This document shows positions 52,079 through 62,000 of a DNA stretch of 62,000 nt, in pieces. Each line of letters begins with the position of its first letter. Positions within the stretch are counted from its first letter, which is position 1. Origin of the DNA: Neocallimastix lanati (nom. inval.) (taxonomy: Eukaryota > Neocallimastigomycota > Neocallimastigomycetes > Neocallimastigales > Neocallimastigaceae). A program made the position numbers and the translations under genes. The stretch spans positions 152,501 through 214,500 of the forward strand of contig JACVTC010000134.1 of the NCBI GenBank assembly GCA_016946835.1, in the 5' to 3' direction. Under the pieces are notes generated by a model, which was given only the letters and a program-made list of their open reading frames with translations, was not told the DNA's origin and did not search any database.

Positions 52079-52996
52079 TAGGAAAAATCAAATTAATTAG
52101 AAAGCACATATACACATACATGGTAATAATTCAAACTATTATTTAAATATATTTAAATAAAATTAAATAAAATTAAAATGAAATAAATAAAATAAAATAA
52201 AATTAAAAATGAAGTAAAATAACACGAGTTTAATTTTATTTTATTATTTTATATTATTACTGGTTAAAATTATTTTAACATATTTTTTTTAAACAAATTC
52301 TATAATTAATTAATTAATTAATTAATTTATTAATTTTAAAATAGTTCAAAAAAATTTATTATTAAGAATTAATTATTTCATACCATTTCAATTTATATAA
52401 AAGTTTTAAACTATTTATTCTTTCTTTTTAAATTTTATTTTTACGAAAAAAAAAAAAAAAAAAAAAAAATTGAACTAAGTTAAATTAAAAATCTTTTATT
52501 ACTTCATACATATTCAATAAACTTTATTATTATTTTTTTCTAAAAAAAAAAAAAAAAAAAGGAAAAAAAAGATAATTTATGAAATATCGAAAAAAGTTTT
52601 AAATTATAATTTATGAATTTATTTAGTTTTTTTTATGTACTATTGAGTTGGAATAAAAATATTATATATTATAGAGTTATATAGATATTATAAAATCTAT
52701 AAATATACAATTAAATATACTATATAAAAAAAATTCATTAAAATAAAAACTATAATTAAATTTGCGTAGTTGATATTCTATTTCCTAATTTTTAATTACA
52801 ATAATACTTTACTATTAAATATAAAACAAATAAAATAATAAAAAATTAATTATTCTTAATTTATTTAATTATAAGACATTTTATTGTTAATGAAATAAAA
52901 CTATTTTAAAATAGTAATTTAACTATTTTAAAAATAAAACAAATTATGAATAAATTATTAGTAATAATAATAAAGAATAATATGAATAATGTTATA

Positions 52997-53067
52997 TAAT
53001 AAATAATAAATAATAAATAATGAATAATAAATAATAAATAATAAATAATAAATAATAAATAAATAAT
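52997..53067. repeat. (AATAATA)n heptamer array
   Basis: About ten seven-base units on the plus strand. The complementary unit (TTATTAT) forms arrays at 53476-53540 and 53633-53692, so the pair could form a large hairpin. Confidence 0.85.
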
Positions 53068-53475
53068 ATGAATTGAATAAAAGGAATTTGAAAAATATAT
53101 AGAATTATTATTCCATAACAAAAACCTATATATTAAAATGCAATAGAATAATAAAAAAAAAGCAAACTTTAAGTCAATTGGCTTTAAATTAAAATAAAAA
53201 TTTCTGTTTAAGATGAAAAAAGTGGCCGTTCAGAAAAAGAAAAAAAAGTATATATATATTTTAAAAAATTAAAAAGAAAATAAATTTTATATAATATATA
53301 AGGCATAATACAATTTATATATAGTTTATATAAAATTAATTTATTAGAATTAATATTATAAAATAAAATAAATAATAAATAAAAAAAAAAACAATAAATA
53401 AAATAAAACAAATAATAAAAAGCAAAAATAGAAATAAGCGGTATTTAATTGCCTTTTCGAATTATTACACATCTT

Positions 53476-53692
53476 ATATTATTATTTATTATTTATTATT
53501 TATTATTTATTTATTATTTATTATTTATTATTTATTTAATTATTATTTAATTATTTTTATATATTGTTTATTATTATCATTATTATTTTTTATTCTTTGT
53601 TCTTTATTTATTACATATTCTTTATTCTTTATTATTTATTTATTATTATTGTTTATTATTTATTGTTTATTATTTATTATTTATTATTTATT
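53476..53692. repeat. (TTATTAT)n heptamer arrays, inverted relative to 52997-53067
   Basis: Two blocks (53476-53540 and 53633-53692) of TTATTATTTATT-type units separated by less regular A/T DNA with CTTTATT repeats. Confidence 0.8.
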
Positions 53693-55063
53693 CATTACTG
53701 TATTTTATTCTTAATTATGAATTAATTTTAATATAGAATTAAGTTTAATCCTAACATAATCGCAAAATGATAAATACAATTTAAAATTATATAATAATAT
53801 AAAACGTTTGTAATATAATTAATATAATTTAATTTAATTTCTATATAAACTCGATGAGAAAAATATATTACAATTAATACCAATATATTTATAATTTATT
53901 ATTATTTTTTTTAAAGATTCTCTCTTTTTTACTCTATAAATAAATGAAATTTGATTTTATTCTAATCTCATTTTCTATTTTAATATATCTTATTTTAACA
54001 ATAAAATTTTATATATATACAAATGAATATTAATATAAATATAATTTTTTTGTATTACATTGTAATATAATATATTTTATTGTAATAATTATATATATAA
54101 TATATTAACTAATTATAAAAAAATAATTATTTATATTTATTATATATTGTCAATTTATTCATTATATAAATTTAATTGAATCTTTATATAATTTTAATTT
54201 CATTTTATTTATGACTTTTCTTTTTTGTAAATTTCTAAATTTTTTATTTAGTCTGGTAATAATTTACTTTTTCTTGTAAAATAATAAATAATCAATAAAT
54301 CATATATATAAATAATTATATATATAATATATAATTATATATAATAAATAATTATATATAATAATTATGTATAATAAATAATTGAATATTAAATAATATT
54401 TATATAAATTAACAGTTTCTATTGAAAATATACATTTCAAAAAAAAAAAAAAAAAAAAATCAATTGTTAATTGTTTAATAATACTATTTTATAAATGAAA
54501 TAAATTAATATTTTATTAGTATATGTATTATCAATATCTTTTTTATTACTATTTATTATTTTAATTATTAATATATTATAAATTTTATTTTATTTTATTT
54601 TTTATTTTTTTTCCCTTTCTTTATCTAATTTATATAAATTTAAAGTTTAATGTGCCAATCAAGAATTGATAATCGTTAATAATTATAATACACTTTATAT
54701 ATATAATAATATATTAATATATTTAATTTTTATTTTATATTATTTATATATTTTTATATGTTTTTAAATAAAAAAAAAAGTTTTTTTTATAATGATAAAT
54801 GTTATAATTATTATTTATCATTAATTAAATTATTTTGGGTATAGAGTTAAATAAATGTAATCCATATATTATCACATATATTATATTTATTTATAGGAAA
54901 AAAAAAAAAAAAAATTATTAAAAAAAAAAATATAAAAGGAGGCCCTTTTTTTCAAATTTTTTTTTTATTAATTCAATATTAAATAGATAATAATAAAAAT
55001 AAAATAAATAGAATTTAAAAATTTTTGTTTGAAATATAAAAAAAACAAATACAATAATAGAAA

Positions 55064-55820
55064 ATGTCTGGAAATTCAGCTTACGGTCCAACTGGTTGTG
55101 AAGTTGCTACTAACTTTGATAGTTAGTATCTGCATATATTATAATTTTTATATTATTATTGTTAATAAAAATAATTAAAATTTTTGTGAACATAAAAATA
55201 AAATTTAATAATGATGCTTATAATAGAATATATAAAATAAAATGGAATAAATAAATAAAAAATAAATATTAATTAATAAAATTTATATATTTTAATATAT
55301 TAAAAAAAAAGCCTGTATTCAAAATGCTGGTGGTTCTCTCGACCCAAAGGGTTGGGTTGCATGCTCTCAATTACAAGGTAACATTGCTCAATACAATGAA
55401 TGTGTTTACAATGGTTACAAGAGTATTGTTACCTGTTTTTCAAGTTTCTGTAATCAAGATACAACCAACACTGTTAGCACTATGAAGGCTGCTCTTGATC
55501 AATATACTGGATATGTTCAACAATCCCAACAACCAACAACTCAACAACAAACCACCCAACAACAACCAGCCAATCAACAACAAACCACTCAACAACAAAC
55601 TACTCAACAACAACCAAATGCCCAACAACAAACAACCGGTCAACAAACTAATGCCCAACAACAAACAGCTGGTCAACAAACAACCGGTAATGGCATTAAC
55701 AATGCAAACACTGCTAATCCAAACACTATCAATGATGCTAGTGGTGCCGTCTCTAATAAGGTTTCAAAGATTTTAGTTAGTTTCTTAGTTGTCTCTGGTT
55801 TATTAATGAACTTCCTTTAA
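55064..55820 (+). CDS. Cys-rich, Gln/Thr-rich protein with GPI-like hydrophobic tail (188 aa, two exons)
   Basis: Exons 55064-55121 and 55312-55820, GT-AG intron of 190 bases, frame closes at 188 residues. Family not recognised. Residues 1-66 hold six cysteines (C12, C21, C37, C50, C61, C66), suggesting a small disulfide-bonded module (YGPTGCEVATNFDTC, NECVYNGYKSIVTCFSSFC). Residues about 88-150 are Gln/Thr/Pro-rich tandem repeats (TTQQQ, NAQQQ). The end (about 168-188, VSKILVSFLVVSGLLMNFL) is hydrophobic and preceded by Ser/Gly/Ala, as in GPI-anchored proteins. No signal peptide is visible: the start MSGNSAYGPTG is polar and an in-frame TAG lies directly upstream. Codon use is unusually rich in C at third positions, a sign of high expression. 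A surface or wall protein is inferred; an unseen upstream exon is possible, since the ATG follows an AG. Confidence 0.85.
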
Positions 55821-56667
55821 ATAGACAGAAAAATACAATAAAATAATCAAATTATTCTTATTTAAACTAATAAAACAAAAATATGAATTATTATTTCATT
55901 ATAGTAGAAAATGATAAAATAAATGTAATGAATAATTAATTTATTTTATAATTTTTTATGAAATAATATTTATCCATAAAAAAATATTTATACCAAAATT
56001 ATAATTTATTATAAAAATATTAAACTTTGAACTAAAAAATTATTTTAAATAAATAAAAAGAATATAAAAAAATTACTATCTTTTTATCTATTTACAATTT
56101 TTATATATTTATAAAATTTATATATTTTATTTTTTTTGTTAAAAAAATAAGAAAAGAAGGTTTAATGAATAATATATTATATATTATTTATTGATATAAA
56201 TATAACATATATTTAAAGATTTGAAAAATTCATACAAAAATAAAAATAAAATTATAAATAATAGAAAAAGAGAATATAACTGATCTAATATAAAATTATA
56301 AAAACACGATTTATAATTTTATAATATAGAAAGAAGATTAGATAAAGTAAAATTACTTTAAAAAATGTATTTATATATACTATAGAAAAGGAAAAGATTG
56401 AACTATTCAGTTTATTTAAATAATATATTTATAAAAAACAAGAAATAATAATAATATTAAATAAAAAAAAAAAAAGAAAAAAATTATGAAGTTGTGTAAA
56501 GTAAATGACCTATAAAAAATTTAGTGTATATGATATGTAATAAATAGAGAACATGAAGTGTATTCTCTTCTTAGTCTTAAAAAAAAAAAAAAGAAAGAGT
56601 ATATTATAAAAATTATAATTATTAATGAAAAAAATAAAATAAAATAAAATTAACATAATTTATGAAA

Positions 56668-56704
<37 letters not shown>

Positions 56705-56964
56705 CAAAAACTTTATTTTTAATAATTCTATTTCATGCAATTATTATTTTTATATATTCATTACATATTTATATATATATATTTTTTCTTTTTATTTAAA
56801 CCTAAGTTCGCAATAATTGCGGCTATAAAAAAAAAAAAATTTAAACCTATTTATCATCTATAGATTTATTAATGCAATTAATATTTTTTTAAATACTTTT
56901 TTTTTTTATAATTAATCCATTAAATAATGAAAAGAATCTATTCTCTTTTCTTTTCCTTCCTTGT

Positions 56965-56999
<35 letters not shown>

Positions 57000-57460
57000 A
57001 TTTTTTTAATTAATGAACTCTTTTTTTTTTTTATTTCTTTTTTTTTTTTTTTTTTTTTTTTTTATAAATATATATATACATATATTTAATTAATAATTAT
57101 TTATGAATTGTTAATGATAATAATGATAATTATTATTATTTTTTTTTACCATTGACACTTTATTTAAATATATATATATATATATTTATCTTTTTATATA
57201 TAATAAAATAATAATGAAGATTTATAATGATAAATATATATACATATATTTATTTAACTAATAATAATAAATGATAAATATTCATTTAAATAATTATAAT
57301 AACAACAACAACAACAATAATAATAATAATAATAATAATAAAATGAAGAAATCCTATTAAATAAACTTGAGTATCCTTATATCTTTAAATAGATTAAAAA
57401 TAATAATAATTAAGATATAATAATGATATAATTGATATAATAATGATAATAAAAAGTATC

Positions 57461-57511
<51 letters not shown>

Positions 57512-58333
57512 TTTTATAGTTTTTAAACTTCAAAATAAATTCAAATTATATCAAATTTTTTTATTGTACAATTAAAAATTAAGAATAATAATGATAAATA
57601 ATAATGATAAATAATATAGATAAATAGTATAATTAATATAGAAAAATAAGATAAAAAAAAAAAAATGTATCCTCTTTGAAAATTCTCAAAATTTAAAAAA
57701 AAAAAAAAAAAAAAAAATAAAGTTTAAAAAATATAAAAATATTTTTGTATTTTATTATTATTATTATTTTTTTTATCTTAATTATAAACTTTATTTTAAA
57801 AATAAGAATTATAAAATTATTCAAAAGTAATTAACATAATTTTTTTTTAATAATATAAACTCTATATATATTTTTTGTATGTCTTAAATTTAATGAAGAT
57901 AATAATTCAGTAAAAAAATAAAAAATAAAATAAAAAAAAAAAAAAAAATAAAAAAATAAAAAAAAATAAACAAAATAAAATAAATAAGATATAATAATAA
58001 TAATTAATAATAATTAGTAGAAAAATGTATAAAAACAATAATTTAAAAATTATTATTATATTATTATTATTATATCTTTATTATATATACATTTAAATTT
58101 TAATTCTAATTATTTTCTTTATTATTAATCAAATTCATTAACTTTTTCTCTATTTTTTTTTTTTTTTTTAATTTTTTTTTTATTAATTTTTTTTATTGTT
58201 AATTTTTTTTTTTTTAAAAAAAAAAGAGATTAAAATAAACTATAATAAAATAAAAATTAATAGTTGAAATATTATGTAAAGAGTTTTTTTATTATTATTA
58301 TAATTATCATTATCATTTTATTTCATACATAGA

Positions 58334-58376
<43 letters not shown>

Positions 58377-58523
58377 AATAAAAAAAGTAATATTTAATTT
58401 ATAATATATAATATATATTTATTAATTAAATATATATATATATATATAATACAAAATAAAAGAAAAGATATAGAAAGGAAAAAGGAAAAAGGAAAAAAGA
58501 ATAAAGGAAATAGAAAAAAAAAA
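55821..58523. other. Gene-poor AT-rich intergenic region
   Basis: About 2.7 kb. Contains an inverted copy of the AGCCGCAATTATTGC element (56804-56824), very long T- and A-runs (56669-56704, 56965-56996, 58339-58374), a short ACAACA/ATAATA run near 57300-57340 and TA repeats. The last part is the leader of the next gene. No exon seen. Confidence 0.7.
56804..56828 (-). other. Conserved palindrome-containing element, copy 2
   Basis: On the minus strand TATAGCCGCAATTATTGCGA then ACTT; 20 of 21 core bases agree with 13136-13156. Flanking similarity is weak (a shared ATGAATATATA about 30 bases further on). Confidence 0.6.
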
Positions 58524-58964
58524 ATGAGTGAAGTTGAACTGTCAAACCATGAAATAGTAAAAATTAAAATATATATATATATATATAATTTTTATTTTAT
58601 TACATTTTATTTTTTTTTTTTCATATGATAATAATTATATACAATATTATAATTGTTTTTATCATATATATATATATTTTTTTATTTATTATAAAATTTC
58701 AAAAAAAAAAAAAAAAAAAATTCTTGATTTTTGATATATTATTGTTATTAATATATTACCTTTTATTATTACTACTATTTTATTATTATTACTATTTAAT
58801 TTTTTTTAAATACAAATACTAATTATTTTAACACCTATTTTTTTTTATGTATAAAAATTTATATATATATATATATATATATGTAATAATAAATAAATAA
58901 TAAATAATAATAAAAAAAAAATGGGTATAAAAATTAAAATAACTATCATAATTTCAATGATTGA

Positions 58965-59021
<57 letters not shown>

Positions 59022-59559
59022 TATAATAATAATAAAATAATAAAATAAAGGAGGATGGAAAGGAACAATGTAATTATTTCAAAATATAAGAAAAAACAAA
59101 TTTATATTTATATATAATATATATACATATAATATCAATAAAAGTTTATATTTTTTTATATGTAAAATATAAATGGTGATACTACAGTTATTTTAAAAAA
59201 AAGGAAATTTTTTTTTTCTTTTTTTTTCTTTTATGTGTGAAATATATAAATATATATTCTAATTAAATTATTTATTATATTATTATTATTTTTTATTATA
59301 ATATTATATATATATATATTATAATTATATATTATATACATAATCACAATTAATATAATAAAAATAAAAATTAAAAATAAAAACTTTTTTTTTTTTCTGT
59401 ATCAAATGGAAATATAACCATTACCACTCCATAATAATTAATAAAAATTCTAATTAAAATATGAAATTTTATTTTGGATATACGATTGAATGATAAAAAA
59501 AAAATTTTTATATAATATATATACATATAAACTGATATATCTAATATGTAATTTAATTA

Positions 59560-59594
<35 letters not shown>

Positions 59595-62000
59595 AAATTT
59601 TATATAGTGGAGGATTCCCTTTTAAAGGAAACGTCCACAACAAAGCCAAGCTTAGTAAAGGATGAAAATGATGCTAACGAACCTAATTTATTAGATAATG
59701 CTCCTAAAACGATGTCTAATGTTGAAGGTGGAAGAGTTGGTCGGGAAGAAGAAGAAAAAGAAGAAGAAGAAGAAGAAGAAGAAGAAGAAGAAATATTAGA
59801 TTCTAGTAATAATAAACCTAATGCCACCTCTAATGATACAACAGCTGCCGGAAAAGATAATTCTAAAAGAGTGAAAAGTGAGAGAATTGCTAATGCTGCT
59901 AATGATTATGCTAATAAGATAGCTAAGGAAAAAGAAACGGCACCCTCTACGGCAGCTACTAAACCTCCACCACCTCCTAATAAAGATAATACATTTAGTA
60001 ATCGTTTAACTAGTTATTTAGCAGCTCTCAGTTCCGATGCTAAACCTATTCCTCCTTCCAGTGAGAGCAGAACCAAACCTTTAATTACGACTAAAAATGA
60101 AAATTCTATTAAGGAAAGAGGTAAAATGTTAGAAAAGGAATTAAAAGATTTTGAAAATAATAAAAAATCAAATTCTATTAATGGTTCAGCGGCATCCATC
60201 AGTAAGACCCCGGCACCAGAAGTTACGCCTCAACTCTCCAATAAAAATAAACAAAATAAGGAACTGTTTGAGCAGATGGTAAGGAATCAACAACAGCAAT
60301 CTCAACAATCCTCCTCTTCTCCATTAACTTCGCCTAATGACAGTAAAATACCTACGAGTAACCGAATTAGTATTAATGTGGATAAAAATTCACTTTCTAA
60401 TAAAAATAAACAGACAAAACAAATGTTTGAACAAATGGCTAAAGGTCAATCGCCAACCCAATCTCCACAATCTTCTTCTACGTCTACTTCTTCTCCATCA
60501 GAGAGTAAAATTCCTATTAGTAGTGCTAGAATCCACGGCAAAAGAAGTTCCTTTTCCTCTTCTAATAATGGTACCCCCACTACTCCTAGTAAACAAGCCA
60601 AAGCAAAGGAAATGTTTGAACAATTGGCTAAAGGTGAAAGTCCTACCTCTGCCACCTCTCCCTCTAAATCTAATGCAATGGCAAGAGCAGATAGAAAATT
60701 TTCAACCTCCAGTACCACTTCAACCACCTCCAGTACCTCTCCTTCTAAATCTATGGTCAAAGGGGATAGAAAATTTTCAACCTCTAGTACCACTTCAACC
60801 ACCTCCAGTACCTCTCCTTCTAAGTCCATGGTAAAAGGGGATAGAAAATTTTCAACCTCCAGTACCACCTCTACCAATTCTACTTCAACTTCTAAACCTA
60901 TGTCTAGAAGTATCTCCTTTAGATCAAATGAGAATAATAATACTAGTGGCAGTATTAAGAAAAAAGAGGAAGAAGCTCCAATTAAAGAAGAGGCTCCAAT
61001 TAAAGAAGAAGAACCAGTAAAAGAAGAAGCTCCAGTAAAAGAAGAAGCTTCAATTAAAGAAGAAGAACCAGTAAAAGAAGAAGCTCCAGTAAAAGAAGAA
61101 GCTTCAATTAAAGAAGAAGAACCAGTAAAAGAAGAAGCTCCAGTAAAAGAAGAAGCTTCAATTAAAGAAGAAGAACCAGTAAAAGAAGAGGCTCCATTTA
61201 AAGAAGAAGAATCAGTAAAGGAAGTAGTAGCTTCAGTTAAAAAAGAAGAAGAAGAAAAAGAAGAAAAGGAAGAAGAAGAAGAAAAAGAAAAGGAAATAGA
61301 AAAACTTATAGAACAAGAAAAAGAAAAAGAAAAGGAAAAAGAAAAAGAAAAAGTTATTGAAAACCCCAAACCAAAACCAGTAGAAACAGAAATTAAAAAA
61401 GAAACCAAACCAACGACCACCTCACCATCCGAAGAACTTTCCATTAAAAATAAACAAAATAAGCAAGTATTTGAACAGATGGCCAATAAAGATAAAGATA
61501 ATGATAATGATAATGATAAGGAACCAAAGCGTTCCGGCACCGTTCCAAATAATGAAAGTGCTGCAGCACTTGCCAATAAAAATAAGCAAAGTAAGCAAAT
61601 GTTTGAACAATTGGCGAAGGAGCAACATGAAAATAAGCCATCCGTGACTAGTCCCACTCGATTTAATAATGAAGAATCTCAAGCGCTTTCCAACAAGAAT
61701 CGTAAGAATAAGGAAATGTTTGAAGCGTTAGCGAACAAAGGTACATCAAGTAGTAATTTATCCTCCCAATCAAAACTCTTCTCCAGTACAGAGGTATTAG
61801 CCCTCAGTAATAAAAATAAGAAGAATAAGGAACTTTTTGAACAAAAATTCAATGGTAATAACGACAGCAACAACAATGACAATTCCACTACCGATAACAA
61901 CGTAAACGGTATTAAAAAGGATAATAATAAAAGTAATCGTATTTTAGAATTACAGCAGAGATTAATTGATGCGAATACCTATAAATGTACATGGGTGAAT
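58524..62000 (+). CDS. Partial gene: protein with seven copies of a 16-residue LSNKNKxxKxxFEQ motif (3' end beyond the window)
   Basis: Proposed exons: 58524-58556 (MSEVELSNHEI), a 19-base exon 59051-59069, and 59608 to beyond 62000; introns GT-AG, frame kept (IEDGKEQLEDSLLKE). The long last exon stays open for about 797 codons to the window end. Family not recognised. Seven copies of L-[SAP]-[NI]-K-N-K-x-[NST]-K-[EQ]-x-F-E-[QA]-[MLK] lie at 60232, 60393, 60583 (diverged), 61438, 61570, 61687 and 61803. Between them: a Glu run (59748-59790), Pro-rich KPPPPPNKD, a 25-residue Ser/Thr repeat (RKFSTSS...SMVKG, three copies), and an 18-residue Lys/Glu/Pro repeat (EEEPVKEEAPVKEEASIK). The window ends in ILELQQRLIDANTYKCTWVN, which looks like the start of a folded domain. 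An adaptor or cytoskeletal scaffold is a guess. An alternative start model joins 58556 directly to 59611 through GAG. Confidence 0.75.
58960..59022. repeat. (AAT)n microsatellite in an intron
   Basis: About 20 AAT units in the first proposed intron of the last gene, shortly before the 19-base exon. Confidence 0.95.
60690..60880 (+). repeat. 75-bp coding tandem repeat, 2.5 copies
   Basis: Units start with GATAGAAAATTTTCAACCTC at 60690, 60765 and 60840, exactly 75 bases apart; they encode DRKFSTSSTTSTTSSTSPSK plus five residues. The third copy diverges after about 40 bases. Confidence 0.95.
61005..61211 (+). repeat. 54-bp coding tandem repeat, almost four copies
   Basis: Units of exactly 54 bases starting at 61005, 61059, 61113 and 61167 (partial), encoding EEEPVKEEAPVKEEASIK. 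Copies are nearly identical at the DNA level, so the array is young. A shorter PIKEEA precursor lies upstream (60975-61004). Confidence 0.95.

Larger units (their letters stand above)
51261..55063. other. Gene-poor AT-rich intergenic region
   Basis: About 3.8 kb. Holds a 46-base tandem duplication (51990-52078), (AATT)n at 52305-52325, oppositely oriented heptamer arrays (52997-53067; 53476-53540; 53633-53692), a slightly GC-richer stretch at 53160-53245 and 53430-53475, and the 5' flank of the next gene. No exon seen. Confidence 0.7.

Noticed and set aside
60446-61657. 403-codon minus-strand open frame
   Set aside because: Shadow of the Ser/Thr- and Glu/Lys-rich plus-strand exon; its poly-Ser/Phe composition is the complement of GAA/AAA-rich codons.

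Overview
The window looks like nuclear DNA of a very AT-rich eukaryote, most probably an anaerobic gut fungus (Neocallimastigomycota). What is seen: intergenic DNA that is almost pure A/T, with homopolymer runs of 20-45 bases and many ATT, AAAAT and AATAATA microsatellites; genes with several short GT-AG introns; proteins swollen by poly-Asn, Ser, Gln and acidic tracts. What points to fungi: a CBS-CBS-CBS-CBS-PB1 protein with a C-terminal membrane tail, a Ccc1/VIT1 transporter, a Ynd1-like apyrase and a YJR142W-like Nudix protein. A secreted GH25 lysozyme-type protein fits a fungus living among rumen bacteria. The assignment is inference; a dictyostelid would share the base composition, but the CBS-PB1 architecture argues against it.

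Layout. 1-258: microsatellites. 250-7782 (-): 2510-residue low-complexity, probably nuclear protein with four SUMO-interaction-like motifs and AT-hook-like motifs. 7783-14293: gene-poor DNA with degenerate tandem repeats and one copy of a dispersed repeat. 14294-17500 (-): NAF1, six exons. 18487-19572 (+): GH25 protein. 19573-25958: gene-poor DNA containing a cluster of hairpins, one with a perfect 38-bp stem. 25959-28579 (+): Ccc1/VIT1 transporter, six exons. 30946-34094 (-): GDA1/CD39 apyrase, two exons. 34600-35990: degenerate repeat array with CACGTG cores. 36021-36595: broken gene remnant, followed by the second dispersed-repeat copy. 38657-44133 (-): CBS/PB1 protein, five exons. 44134-49334: gene-poor DNA with interleaved inverted repeats and a roughly 20-bp minisatellite. 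49335-51260 (+): Nudix/DUF4743 protein, four exons. 55064-55820 (+): Cys-rich, Gln-rich protein with a GPI-like tail. 58524-62000 (+): partial gene for a protein carrying seven copies of a 16-residue motif.

The genes form no operon or visible pathway; they are ordinary housekeeping and surface genes spaced by long AT-rich DNA. NAF1 serves H/ACA snoRNP assembly, the apyrase serves Golgi glycosylation, the transporter stores iron or manganese in the vacuole, and the Nudix protein probably clears damaged thiamine diphosphate. No tRNA, rRNA or CRISPR was recognised. Exon models were built by hand from GT/AG sites and reading-frame continuity; all multi-exon models given close in frame.
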